From Acidiphilium sp. PA (GTDB taxonomy: Bacteria; Pseudomonadota; Alphaproteobacteria; Acetobacterales; Acetobacteraceae), in NCBI RefSeq assembly GCF_026191915.1, contig NZ_JAIMBY010000008.1, positions 1 through 64,000 on the forward strand: a stretch of 64,000 nt of DNA, read 5' to 3'. The position numbers and the translations under genes were made by a program. Positions 28,276 to 36,515 of the stretch are shown in pieces. Under the pieces are notes generated by a model that saw only the letters and a list, made by a program, of their open reading frames with translations, did not search any database and was not told the DNA's origin. The stretch's first letter is position 1, and every line of letters starts with the position of its first letter.

Positions 28276-29121
28276 TCAGCGACCGATTACCCATGCCACC
28301 GGCAGGGTAAGATCGCTATCCTTCGTCCAGGTGCCGTTCTCGTTCTCCGCGGCCACCCAACCGTGCCCGTCAAGACCGCTCTCAAGGAGTTCGTCCCGGC
28401 AGGAGGGGTCCGCCTTGAGGTCGCCGCCAACCACGCTGAGCCCGCACACACGCACATTGAGTCGGTGGAGATCGTCGAGCCGGCCCGCCAGCAAGGGATA
28501 CTCTCGCTGTAGATAAGCTTTGGGGCCCTCTTCGAACTTTTGAGGATCGACGAGATCCCATGCACTAACCACGACAGAAAGACGCGGACGGCTGCCATCC
28601 GGCCGATCAGCTAGCGTGACTTCGAGGAAACGGACCAGCTCACACAACATCACCTGAGTGGGTAGGCCGGGCGTGTCGGCGCCGCCGAGCTTGGCTAACA
28701 TCTTCTGAGAGGTAACCCAGTCGAGTGGGCGTACGTCCTGATCTGATCCGACCCGGACAAACAACAGCGCGCCATTGGCCCGGCGCAGTTCCTCCATCCA
28801 ATCCTGCGCGATCTCACAGTCCTGGACGGCGTTACGCCAGAGCTCGCCTGAGATGTCGGGGACTACAATCGCGGTCTCCTCGCTTCCCTCACGGTCGGCA
28901 ACCACGACCTCAAAGTCGCGACGTTTGTCGGTATGCTCAGAACGGGGCGCGAAATTGCCAGAGAAGAGATGGTCGGCGACCTCCAGGACGAAGGTGATGT
29001 CATTAGGTTGCTGCGCCGCGATGAGTCGCCCCTTTTTCGCGTCGAGCTCTGGCCAAAGCCGGCCCACATAGTTGGTCTTGCCCGAATCCGGGCCGCCGAG
29101 CAGTACCACTGCGCGCCTCAT
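28276..29121 (-). CDS. TRAFAC-type GTPase, double-GTPase type 1
   Basis: The product has 281 residues: a bare GTPase domain beginning at the N-terminus. G1 is GGPDSGKT (9-16), G3-like is VPDISGEL (87-94) and G4-like is SAWD (186-189), replacing NKxD. Degenerate G4 motifs and a start almost at the P-loop fit the DO-GTPase type found in gene pairs with GAP1. It overlaps the upstream GTPase gene by 4 nt (ATGA) and ends 1 nt before the GAP1 gene. A switch role in a conflict system is inferred from the neighbourhood. Confidence 0.75.
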   Translation of the reverse strand: MRRAVVLLGGPDSGKTNYVGRLWPELDAKKGRLIAAQQPNDITFVLEVADHLFSGNFAPRSEHTDKRRDFEVVVADREGSEETAIVVPDISGELWRNAVQDCEIAQDWMEELRRANGALLFVRVGSDQDVRPLDWVTSQKMLAKLGGADTPGLPTQVMLCELVRFLEVTLADRPDGSRPRLSVVVSAWDLVDPQKFEEGPKAYLQREYPLLAGRLDDLHRLNVRVCGLSVVGGDLKADPSCRDELLESGLDGHGWVAAENENGTWTKDSDLTLPVAWVIGR

Positions 29122-30140
29122 CGGTCCCTCCTGAAAGCGAGATAGGACCGAGAACCTTCCTGCGGGGCGCTGTCAGGCCAAAACTCAGCCGCACTCCGCG
29201 GTGAACCCACGGTTGCATCGATCAGGTCCGCGAGGCCGAAGCCAGCTTTTACGCCGCCATTTTCCGAGAACGGCGCGACCTGATGAATCCCGGCAACGAC
29301 GTTTCGTTTCGCGAGCTCTGCGGTGATGCGGCTTGTTGTTACGCCGTCAAGTTCGCCATGGTCTCGGTGTGTGACCACGATCATCACACGAGGAAGGGCG
29401 CCGCCGAAAATTGTCTCTAGCCTGCCGGTGAGCTGACCCAGCCGACTAATGGCGCCCTGGCGCCGCTCTTTGTCTGCCAGCGCGCGTCCATCTACCACAA
29501 GCCAGATCGCCTCGGCCGACTTCATGAACTCGAAGCGGTCGGCCCGAGCGGTGCCGACGAGTGCTGTGGTCCATTCGCCAGGCAGATCCGGAAGCGCGAA
29601 GTCGAAACGACGCCCATCGGAGCTCCTAGCCAAGCGCAGGTGCAGAAAGCCAGGACGGCGATCATCGGTCATCTCGGTGTGGAGGGTCATTTGGTCCGGC
29701 AGCTGACCCTCGTTCCACTCCCGAGCACCCCTGGCGATCTCCTCGAAAGCCATAAGGCTTTTGCTGTCGGCGAAAGACCACCCGTCGAGCTGCGCATTGG
29801 CGATCATGAGGTAGAGGCTCGCGAGGCACGCAGTCTTGCCTGACTCGGGATCACCCAAAATCCCGACGACGGTTACGTAGCGCGAACCCATCATGCCCGA
29901 CACGAACTCGGGCCGCAGGGTCCGGCTCGAAGGGAACGACGCAGCACTGTTCGGCTTCTCGAGCACCGGAGCGCCGAGGCCGTCGATCGCATCAGCAGCC
30001 GACGTTCCTGATGCGACCGCGTCCACGCCGGCAAACGCTGCCGTCCCGATGCGGTGCTCGCAGGTTGCTGGATCGCGCTCAAGGGCGCACGCTCCCGTCT
30101 CTCCGACGGTACATCCATCGAAAGTACAGGCGTGGCTCAT
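29118..30140 (-). CDS. TRAFAC-type GTPase with N-terminal Cys cluster, double-GTPase type 2
   Basis: The product has 340 residues. The N-terminus has four cysteines at 5, 10, 18 and 27, a spacing that could bind zinc. A low-complexity linker leads to the GTPase domain: G1 GDPESGKT (96-103), G3 DLPGEW (185-190) and G4-like THRD (257-260). It is paired with the next GTPase gene through an ATGA overlap, and the helical gene upstream also overlaps it by ATGA. Two different GTPases in tandem define the double-GTPase systems as described by comparative genomics. Confidence 0.75.
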   Translation of the reverse strand: MSHACTFDGCTVGETGACALERDPATCEHRIGTAAFAGVDAVASGTSAADAIDGLGAPVLEKPNSAASFPSSRTLRPEFVSGMMGSRYVTVVGILGDPESGKTACLASLYLMIANAQLDGWSFADSKSLMAFEEIARGAREWNEGQLPDQMTLHTEMTDDRRPGFLHLRLARSSDGRRFDFALPDLPGEWTTALVGTARADRFEFMKSAEAIWLVVDGRALADKERRQGAISRLGQLTGRLETIFGGALPRVMIVVTHRDHGELDGVTTSRITAELAKRNVVAGIHQVAPFSENGGVKAGFGLADLIDATVGSPRSAAEFWPDSAPQEGSRSYLAFRRDR

Positions 30141-31162
30141 AGGCGTCCGGGTCCGCTAGACACTAGGTGTGCCATCGTAGCCTCCAGAAGCGCGCGGCAG
30201 CCCCAGGTCGAAGCCCTTCTCTTCTCAGTCGCACCGCTACCGTCAGCGGTGCCTGTGACGAGAGCGTTCAGCAGCGGATAGATGGTGGGGGTGGAAGTCA
30301 CTCCGGCGGGGATCTTGTTGGCGAGCGCCTTGCGATCGGCACCGATCACTCCGAGCAACTCGCCGAGGTCCAATTCCGGATCGGCTTCCACGGTGCGAAG
30401 GACAATCTCTCGATGCACGTCCGCCGGCAGGCGACGGAGTAACGCTGCTCCTTCGAGGCCCATCGTCACCAAGCGAGCCGCCTCTGGAATGTCGGGGAGT
30501 GATCGACTGAGCACACGGCTCCGGTTCAGTTGCGCCCACCAGAGATAGTCGAGCTCCTCTCGGTCGAGCGCTGCGTTACGTCGCAGCGGGTCGATGATCC
30601 CAGCAGCTATTTTCTTGAAGTTTGTCGTGACATTGGCTTTGTCATCGGTAGCGACTTCGAGATCTTGTACCTCCGGCACCGGCTCCCGCTCGCGCGCCTT
30701 GGTAGCGCTTTCCAGGCTGCGCGCCCGCGCTCGATCAAGCACTTCGGTGCGGAGCGCCTCTCTCTTCTCTTCCTGAAGCGCAGGCTGGAACGCAAGGGCT
30801 AACCACAGGGCGTTTGAATAGAGGTCCGTGATCGTCCAGCCGCTGGCGCCGGGGTTACTTTCCATCATGGAGAGAAACGCCATGCCCGAGCAGATCCCGA
30901 CCTCCAAGGGACGGTCTGAACTCAAGAACGCGGAGGCGTGCTTCTGCACCGCGCTCTCGACCTCGCTGGACAGGGTCGCAGGGGGCGAACCGTCTCCCCC
31001 TAGTGCGATCGCGATCTCCGCCGACTTGGCCAGAATATCGGTGGGTGACTTGATCTTGCCCCAAGCGGTCGAAAGCTGCGTAATCGCCTTTTGGCGCGAA
31101 TCAACGTCCTCGTTGCTCACCGAAAGGCCGGTGATTCTCATATGAACCGGAAGCCTGCTCAT
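30137..31162 (-). CDS. Helical GTPase-system protein (GASH-like)
   Basis: The product has 341 residues, predicted nearly all helical, with no catalytic motif or membrane segment. Blocks such as ELDYLWWAQLNRSRVLSRSLPDIP near 230 and LLRRLPADVHREIVL near 265 look like the GTPase-associated system helical (GASH) domain as I remember it. ATG 31162 is used; its A is the last base of the phosphoesterase TGA (TGATG), while a TTG at 31165 would give a 4-nt overlap. Its position between the effector-like phosphoesterase and the GTPases suggests an adaptor. The assignment rests mainly on context. Confidence 0.65.
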   Translation of the reverse strand: MSRLPVHMRITGLSVSNEDVDSRQKAITQLSTAWGKIKSPTDILAKSAEIAIALGGDGSPPATLSSEVESAVQKHASAFLSSDRPLEVGICSGMAFLSMMESNPGASGWTITDLYSNALWLALAFQPALQEEKREALRTEVLDRARARSLESATKAREREPVPEVQDLEVATDDKANVTTNFKKIAAGIIDPLRRNAALDREELDYLWWAQLNRSRVLSRSLPDIPEAARLVTMGLEGAALLRRLPADVHREIVLRTVEADPELDLGELLGVIGADRKALANKIPAGVTSTPTIYPLLNALVTGTADGSGATEKRRASTWGCRALLEATMAHLVSSGPGRL

Positions 31163-32514
31163 CAATCTTGCCCCTGTTGTCGTTCGCCGATCAGCCTGTC
31201 GATCATTTGGTTCACTTCTGGAAGCCTGCCCTCACGTACGAGCCAGTCGAACAGCTTGCGCTCGACGCCCTGAGTCATGCGTTCATCTGAATCTGCGGGG
31301 AAAGCGTCCAATTCGACGAGTATGCGGAGGCGCTCGTTCTCAAGCAGGTCGCGGAAGAAGCGTAGCAGCGCGAGTTCGTAGCCTTCGACGGGCGGTGGCA
31401 TGGGCGGTGTCTCCCCTTCCTCGCCATCGGCGGCGACCACTTCCAGGATCGGTTCTGGTTCCGAACTGCCGACCGCCGAAACCTCCGCGATGTCCTGATC
31501 GACGTCCGGCTGTCTGCACTTCCTGAAGTTCGGCGAGCCCAGCGTGAAGCGAGGCTTGCTTCCGCCGAGGCGCTTGTCGTCGGCCTGGAAGCTTGTCTTC
31601 TCCGGGTTCCAGATTCGGGGGTGTATTGTGACTGCTAGCGCATCGACCTCCTGATCCCAATCGAACTCGATGATATTGTAGGTATACGTATAGATAACAT
31701 CCGACTTGAATGGTACAGCGGCACCGGCCGCCAGCATCATAACGTCGCATTCAGCCTCGACGTGGTCGATTTCCACTTTGGGGTTGTGCTCATGGCCGGA
31801 AATGACCACTCGCGCGCGGCTTCGCACGTACTGCCGAACCTCGCCCGCGTCTTTATACCAATTGAGTGGATGATGGACGAGCACAACATTCTCTTCGCCA
31901 GGGTGGCGGGGGATGGTGAATTGTCTCGCGCCTATCACCAATTCTGGCGCATCATCTTTTTCCTTCCCATGACAGAGAAGGGATGAATTCATGCGGATGA
32001 GACGGATCCAGCGGCCCGACGCTAGCTCGACGCGAAGGTTCGTGGCGAAGCGGACTTCCCCGTCGAGCGCGCAATCGTAGCCGAACGAAAAGTTGCCGTA
32101 GTCCTCGAAGCGGGCGAGCAGCGATGCGCGGTCCGCCGAATTGCTCACCACCCTCTCGTACTCCGCAGCACCGCCCGCACGGATGTAGTCGAGCAACTTT
32201 GAGCCACCGATGGAGAGCTTATCTCGGTCCACGTCGTGGTTGCCGGGCACCATCTGCACTCGGTGGATTGGGCAGCCGATTCTGTCGGCGAGTTCGTCGA
32301 GCCAGCGACCCGCCTCTTCGTACTGGGGCTGCTTGCCGGAGTAGGCTATATCACCAGTGACGAGGATGCCGTGCGCTGAGTGTCCCGGGAGAGCAGCAAT
32401 TACTTCAGCAGCATCCAGAATGAGCTGCCCCTTCACATCATTATGGATATGGACAGTATGATCACTTTCCTGACCAAAGTGAATATCCGAAACGTGTACG
32501 AATATTGCAGGCAT
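31162..32514 (-). CDS. Calcineurin-like metallophosphoesterase with C-terminal adaptor domain
   Basis: The product has 450 residues. It carries all metallophosphoesterase motifs: D10/H12 (SDIHF), GD 54-55, GNHD 91-94, HH 214-215 and GHEH 240-243. An acidic and proline-rich linker near 345-375 leads to a helical segment of about 70 residues (376-450: ELALLRFFRDLLENERLRI, later FDWLVREGRLPEVNQMI). This segment resembles effector-associated or GTPase-associated adaptor domains. First gene of the five-gene operon. It is probably the enzymatic effector (nuclease or nucleotide phosphodiesterase), with its tail docking to a partner. ATG 32514 follows TAGGAGAATAT. Confidence 0.8.
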   Translation of the reverse strand: MPAIFVHVSDIHFGQESDHTVHIHNDVKGQLILDAAEVIAALPGHSAHGILVTGDIAYSGKQPQYEEAGRWLDELADRIGCPIHRVQMVPGNHDVDRDKLSIGGSKLLDYIRAGGAAEYERVVSNSADRASLLARFEDYGNFSFGYDCALDGEVRFATNLRVELASGRWIRLIRMNSSLLCHGKEKDDAPELVIGARQFTIPRHPGEENVVLVHHPLNWYKDAGEVRQYVRSRARVVISGHEHNPKVEIDHVEAECDVMMLAAGAAVPFKSDVIYTYTYNIIEFDWDQEVDALAVTIHPRIWNPEKTSFQADDKRLGGSKPRFTLGSPNFRKCRQPDVDQDIAEVSAVGSSEPEPILEVVAADGEEGETPPMPPPVEGYELALLRFFRDLLENERLRILVELDAFPADSDERMTQGVERKLFDWLVREGRLPEVNQMIDRLIGERQQGQD

Positions 32515-32582
32515 ATATTCTCCTAAAGCGAAATATTCCGCAATTACATATTCATCCCATCACTCAAATTGCATTCCGCCTC
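32515..32582 (-). promoter_or_regulatory. AT-rich promoter region of the double-GTPase operon
   Basis: This 68-bp gap between higA and the phosphoesterase gene is AT-rich for this island. It has inverted 6-bp arms GCAATT and AATTGC about 21 bp apart, and CGGAAT twice in direct orientation. AGGAG lies 7 nt from the ATG. A precise -35/-10 pair cannot be fixed by eye. Confidence 0.4.
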
Positions 32583-32909
32583 TTAGGTAATTGCCTGAAG
32601 TCCCTTGGCACGAACTAAGTTGAGAAGCTTAAGCGACGGCCCATCCGGCCGCTTCTTACCTCGCTCCCACTTGCTGACGGCATCCTTCCGGACGTTGAGG
32701 TAATGGGCGAAGACGGGCTGGGAGACCTGTTCGCGTTCGCGTAGCGCCCGGATTTCCTCGGGTGTCAGCGGTGCGACCGGAGTGAGGCACAGGGCGTCAA
32801 ACTCGCGCATGGTCGCCTTGTCCATCAGGCCAGCCTCGTGGAGGCCGGTCGCGGTCTTGTGGACCGAGGCGAGGATACCGCCTCCAGCCCTGTTCTTGGT
32901 CGCCGCCAT
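32583..32909 (-). CDS. HigA-like antitoxin, Xre family
   Basis: The product has 108 residues. The C-terminal half is an Xre helix-turn-helix (LTPEEIRALREREQVSQPVF, then YLNVRKDAVSKWERGKKRPDG), typical of HigA antitoxins that follow a RelE-type toxin. The N-terminal part with MDKATMREFDALCL is the usual toxin-neutralising arm. The gene follows and overlaps the broken toxin gene. It should still autoregulate through the site at 33306-33326 even if the toxin is dead. Confidence 0.85.
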   Translation of the reverse strand: MAATKNRAGGGILASVHKTATGLHEAGLMDKATMREFDALCLTPVAPLTPEEIRALREREQVSQPVFAHYLNVRKDAVSKWERGKKRPDGPSLKLLNLVRAKGLQAIT

Positions 32910-33275
32910 CGCTCTTAACCTCGCTCAATTCGCCGGCGGCCTGAGCCGCCGCGATCTGCTCATCCGAAAACCCAAGCAGCACATCCGCCAGCTGCTTCAA
33001 TGCTTTCAACTCCTTGGCCGACACGTTCGCCTTGTCGCTCTTCGCAAAACCGTGGGCGAAGAAGCTGTGGCTCTCGATCCGAAAGAGGATGTTCGTCCGG
33101 AACCGCCCGACTTGCCGACGCCCTCCCGGGCGACGCGCTGCTTGAACACGCCACCGCCGAGATCGGCTTTGTAACGGCCCGCCACCAGGTCATGTGCGGC
33201 CTCGAGCAGCTCTCCATCGGCCAAGCCCGCCTTTCGGGCAAACCGCCTAAACTCCTTGGTGACGTAAACGCTCAT
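32797..33275 (-). pseudogene. HigB/RelE-type toxin, frame broken near 33101
   Basis: The first 58 residues from ATG 33275 (MSVYVTKEFRRFARKAG, then LGGGVFKQRVAREGVGKSGG) are a typical HigB-type toxin start. After GKSGG the frame turns to nonsense. Adding one T to the sense strand at 33101-33102 restores F-R-T-N-I-L-F-R, then SFFAHGFAKSDKANV and SAKELKALKQLADVLLGF, the normal second half. A single-base deletion in a short A/T run therefore inactivates the toxin, unless it is a sequencing error. In the restored frame no stop appears before the antitoxin start; the frame runs on to 32797. Confidence 0.8.
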
Positions 33276-33305
33276 TTCCGGCAGGGCCGACCGGACATAG
33301 CCAAA

Positions 33306-33326
33306 ATATAGCTCTTGGGACTATAT
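33306..33326. promoter_or_regulatory. Inverted repeat upstream of the HigBA pair
   Basis: ATATAG and CTATAT are perfect inverted 6-bp arms separated by 9 bp, 31 bp before the toxin start. AT-rich palindromes in this position are usual operators for HigA-type autoregulation. They also overlap a likely -10 region. Confidence 0.5.
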
Positions 33327-33329
33327 CTT

Positions 33330-34667
33330 TCAAGCGAACTCGACATGGCGCCCCCCTTTTGCCGACGGCCGCGTTGACCGCCGTTCAGCGGCGGTATCCA
33401 GGGCGAGCTCGATCTCCTCGGCGACCTTGTCGGCCGCCAGAAGCAAAGCCTTGTCGAGGTGGACATAGCGCTGGGTAACGCCTCGCCCGGTGTGGCCCAA
33501 CAAGCCCGCGATCGTCAGCTCGGAAAAGCCCATGTCTCCGGCCACGCTGGCGAAGGTGTGCCGAAGCACGTGCGGGGTGACTTCCTTGAGCTTGGCGGCC
33601 AGGCAGAGCCGCTGAAGAATCCGGACGACGCCGACGAAATGGCCGTCGCCGACCTCGGCGGGAAAGACGTATAGGTTCTCGTTCTGGCCGCCGGGTTGGC
33701 TGAGCAGCAACTTGAGGGCTGGCTGACCGATGGCACGGAGCTGGGCGCCGCTCTTGGTCGTCGGAAAACGCACGCATGCGGCTTCCGGATCGATCCAGCC
33801 CCGCTCCAGCGTCAGGACCTCCATTCGACGAAACCCGGTGAGGAGCATGAGGCGGATCGCCGCGAGCGCGACCGGGCTTTCCTCGTCGGCTTGCCGGATC
33901 GCCCTCCCGAGCAGGGCGATCTCTCCCAGCGACAGGCGCCGTTCGACTTTGTTGTCGGTGCTGACCTTTCGGACGCCCTTTGCCGGGTTATGGCTGATGA
34001 GATGCAGGCGGGTCGCCTGTTCGAAGATCGTGTGCAGCATCCCAACCGTACGTCCTGCGACGCCGGCGCCACCGGTGGTTATCCCGCCGCGGCCCTTCCG
34101 AGGCTTCGCCGTCTTGCCGGCGACGACATCGGCCTGAAAGCGTTCGATATCCGCCAGCGACACGCTCTCGACCTTGCGATCGCCAAGGAGTGGGCGGACG
34201 TGCGTCTCGATCCGGCTGCGGTCGAGGGCCAGGGTCTTCGGGGCAATCGGCCGGCGGCGGCGTCCGAGCAGTTCACCGCTCTCTGCCTTTTCGAGATACC
34301 AATCGCAGATCTCTGCCACCGTGGGAGCGGTGCGCGCCGCGCGTTTTTCCTCGACGGGGTCGCCTCCCTGAGCGACGCCGCTGAGCTTGCTGCGAGCGAG
34401 CTTGCGGGCTTCCTCGGCAGTCAATTCGGCCACAGAGCCGAGTGTCAGGCGTTTGCTCCTGCCCTCAGCGTTTCGGTACTGGATGATGTAGGCGCCTGCG
34501 CCGGTCGGCTTGAAGCGAATGCCAAAGCCGCGCAGCTCGTCGTCCCAAGCGACGACGTCCTTCTTTGAGGCGCGGCCGGCGTAGCGGGCTCTTGTGACAT
34601 CGAGATCGCTCGGGCCGGCTTTCTTGGGGCGAAGGGCATCCACAAGTCGCTTTGTGATTCTTGCCAT
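33330..34667 (-). CDS. int: Tyrosine-type site-specific integrase
   Basis: The product has 445 residues. The N-terminal DUF4102-like arm-binding region (residues 1-100, with GFGIRFKPTGAGAYIIQY) and core-binding domain (about 115-225) precede the catalytic domain. Its residues are all present: R280 (GFRR), K305, H366-x-x-R369 (HVLRH), H392 (LGHTG) and Y401 (QRYVHL). The gene ends about 55 bp before the toxin gene and starts 184 bp from the tRNA-Gly fragment at 34851-34896. It should therefore integrate and excise the element at the tRNA-Gly 3' end. Nothing indicates inactivation. Confidence 0.92.
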   Translation of the reverse strand: MARITKRLVDALRPKKAGPSDLDVTRARYAGRASKKDVVAWDDELRGFGIRFKPTGAGAYIIQYRNAEGRSKRLTLGSVAELTAEEARKLARSKLSGVAQGGDPVEEKRAARTAPTVAEICDWYLEKAESGELLGRRRRPIAPKTLALDRSRIETHVRPLLGDRKVESVSLADIERFQADVVAGKTAKPRKGRGGITTGGAGVAGRTVGMLHTIFEQATRLHLISHNPAKGVRKVSTDNKVERRLSLGEIALLGRAIRQADEESPVALAAIRLMLLTGFRRMEVLTLERGWIDPEAACVRFPTTKSGAQLRAIGQPALKLLLSQPGGQNENLYVFPAEVGDGHFVGVVRILQRLCLAAKLKEVTPHVLRHTFASVAGDMGFSELTIAGLLGHTGRGVTQRYVHLDKALLLAADKVAEEIELALDTAAERRSTRPSAKGGRHVEFA

Positions 34668-34850
34668 CGATTGCCTCCTCTGATCTGCTTACCCGGATGG
34701 CACCTTAGCATGCGGGTAAGCACCAGGTAAGCAGGAGGGAGAAAAGTGGAGCGCAGGCTGGCGAAGCAGGGGGAAATTAGTTCATTGATTTTATGTGGAA
34801 AAATCGAGCGCAGCGGAGCATATCGAAGTAAGGCGTAGGCTCTACCGCCT

Positions 34851-34896
34851 CTTGCCAAGGTTGGGGTCGAGGGTTCGAATCCCTTCGCCCGCTCCA
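34851..34896 (+). repeat. Attachment site: 3' fragment of tRNA-Gly(GCC)
   Basis: From CTTGCCAAGG to CGCCCGCTCCA the sequence equals the anticodon arm 3' part, variable loop, T arm (GGGTTCGAATCCC) and acceptor 3' strand with CCA of a proteobacterial tRNA-Gly with anticodon GCC. The bases 5' of 34851 do not complete a tRNA, so this is not a functional gene. It is the displaced copy left at the element end distal to the intact tRNA. Confidence 0.85.
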
Positions 34897-35360
34897 GATT
34901 TTCTTAGCGATTTGAGCATGTTGGACCATCTCCTCGGTACTGTTTTCTGCTTGGACGGCCTTTACTGACGGCGGTGGCAAGCTTGGTCTGCTCAACTGGA
35001 TCAAAAGACGGTTATGCCGCGTCGGGCGGCTTTCATGCTGCGGTCCTCCGGGTCGCGGGCCTCGGCGGATTCCGGACCGGGGCTGGATTGCCCGATCTTG
35101 GTCGCTGTTCGATTTTTCGGGGTTGGGAGGCGTAAGTCGGCGGGAGGCGATGGGAATGCCGCGCGGCGGCAGACTCGAGCTATGTCTCACAACAGCCTGG
35201 CCGGGCGACGGCATCAGGCCTTCAATTAGTTGCTATCGTGGCTATGCTGGGTTCAATTGACATAAGCGCTTTGCCGCATAAACTCGTTCACGGTCGACCC
35301 GGACGTCGTGCGATCCGGTATCGATGGACAATCCAACCAACAAAAACAGGAGGCTGCGCC
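34897..35360. other. Gene-free chromosomal stretch next to the attachment site
   Basis: This 464-bp interval has no open frame with a ribosome binding site or recognisable product. A possible promoter for the next gene is TTGACA at 35257-35262 with TAAACT at 35279-35284 (16-bp spacing). Confidence 0.5.
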
Positions 35361-35672
35361 ATGTATGATATGAAGCACATCAAACATCTTGCCACCATCG
35401 GTTCCCATGCCCCGGTAGCGATGCAGGCATTCGTGGCATTCGATGCGGCCGCGATGGCAGATGGCGCAGTGCCGTTAAAATATAAGGAATTGATCGCTCT
35501 TGCTGTCGCGCATACGACCCAATGCCCCTATTGCATCGACATTCACGTCGGCAAGGCGCGTGCCGCCGGCGCGACGGACTCCGAGTTGGCCGAAACCATC
35601 ATGGTGACAGCCGCACTGCGGGCGGGGGCTGCGGTTACCCATGGCACTCATTGTTTCCACGACAAGGAATGA
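35361..35672 (+). CDS. Carboxymuconolactone decarboxylase family (AhpD-like) protein
   Basis: The product has 103 residues. It carries the AhpD/CMD motif CPYCIDIH with C55, C58 and H62, preceded by KYKELIALAVAHTTQ. Single-domain members of this size act as alkylhydroperoxidase-like or related peroxide-detoxifying proteins. The ATG at 35361 follows AGGAGG. It stands alone, 6 bp from the convergent flgD end, as the first chromosomal gene beside the element. Confidence 0.88.
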   Translation: MYDMKHIKHLATIGSHAPVAMQAFVAFDAAAMADGAVPLKYKELIALAVAHTTQCPYCIDIHVGKARAAGATDSELAETIMVTAALRAGAAVTHGTHCFHDKE

Positions 35673-35678
35673 CCGCCG

Positions 35679-36482
35679 TCAACCACCCGCGGTTGAGCCT
35701 GCTTTGGTCACGCTTGTCACCGCTGTGAATGGGACGGATAGGGTGCCGAGGTTCAACTTGACGGCATTTCCACTGCTGCTAACCCCGGTTGCCGTGCCGG
35801 TGACTGTGAAAGGCAGCGCGGTTGGGGTGCCATTGGTGCCCTGACCCATGACGGCTACGGTGTAAGCGCCATCCGGCACGGTGGTACCGCTGGCGTCCTT
35901 GCCGTTCCAGTTCCATGTGTTGCTGCCTTGGGTCGCGGTCAGCGCGGTATCCAAAATCTGGGTGCCGGCGCCATTGTAGACAGCGATCGCGACTGGTTCG
36001 GCGGCCGGGGCGTTGAAACTCAGGCTGGCCTTGCCGTTCTGTAATGGAACCTGGCTGGATGTCGCGGTGACTTGACTGCCCAGCATCGCACTTGCCTGTG
36101 TGAGGTCGCCGGCTTGGGTCAGTTGGATAAGCTGTCCAAGGCTTGAGTTGGTGTTGATCTGTTGCTCCACGCTCGAAAACTGCACGAGTTCCGAGGTGAA
36201 TTGGCTGGAGTCCATCGGACTTGAAGGGTCCTGGTTTTTCAGTTGGGTCGTCAACATTGTCAGGAAATCATTGTAATTGTTCGCGAGCGCGCCGAGAGCG
36301 CCGCCGCTGCTTGAAGTCGTCGAGGCGGTACTTCCGGCTGGCGAACCGGTCGGCGAACTCGTACTGCCGGCCGCCGCACCGTTTGCGCTCGCCCCCGTGT
36401 TGGTCAAACCTGCGGCAGCCGCGTTGGCCGCAGCGGTCAATTGGCTTTGCTGATAAGCGACAGAAGCGATCGTGCCGGACAT
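35679..36482 (-). CDS. flgD: Flagellar hook-capping protein FlgD
   Basis: The product has 267 residues. The N-terminus has a low-complexity Ala/Ser/Thr/Gly stretch (30-62), then the conserved block NDFLTMLTTQLKNQDPSSPM (about 70-89) and SSVEQQ. The C-terminal FlgD Ig-like/Tudor region includes WNWNGKDASGTTVPDGAYT. FlgD caps the growing hook so that FlgE subunits can polymerise. It lies 33 bp downstream of fliK and is probably co-transcribed with it. Confidence 0.9.
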   Translation of the reverse strand: MSGTIASVAYQQSQLTAAANAAAAGLTNTGASANGAAAGSTSSPTGSPAGSTASTTSSSGGALGALANNYNDFLTMLTTQLKNQDPSSPMDSSQFTSELVQFSSVEQQINTNSSLGQLIQLTQAGDLTQASAMLGSQVTATSSQVPLQNGKASLSFNAPAAEPVAIAVYNGAGTQILDTALTATQGSNTWNWNGKDASGTTVPDGAYTVAVMGQGTNGTPTALPFTVTGTATGVSSSGNAVKLNLGTLSVPFTAVTSVTKAGSTAGG

Positions 36483-36515
36483 TTTTGCGGTTCCTTTGAT
36501 TTTGCCATGACCTTC

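Larger units (their letters stand above)
1..34896. mobile_element. Right-hand part of a tRNA-Gly-integrated element (ICE/genomic island)
   Basis: The right boundary is a 46-nt copy of a tRNA-Gly 3' end at 34851-34896, directly upstream of a tyrosine integrase gene (33330-34667). The left part holds genes common on conjugative plasmids and ICEs: strawberry-notch helicase, ParB-like protein, DUF2958, ArdC, DUF6878 and DUF6915. The middle holds DISARM, a double-GTPase system and a toxin-antitoxin pair. No transfer (tra/trb/virB) genes are seen, so I cannot say whether the element is conjugative. The left end is outside the window. Because the tRNA fragment reads rightward and lacks its 5' half, the intact tRNA-Gly should be at the missing left end. 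Confidence 0.8.

Noticed and set aside
34777-35214. Minus-strand frame containing SGRRDSNPRPQPWQ
   Set aside because: This peptide is the usual antisense translation of a tRNA-Gly 3' region and often pollutes databases; here it comes from the attachment site.
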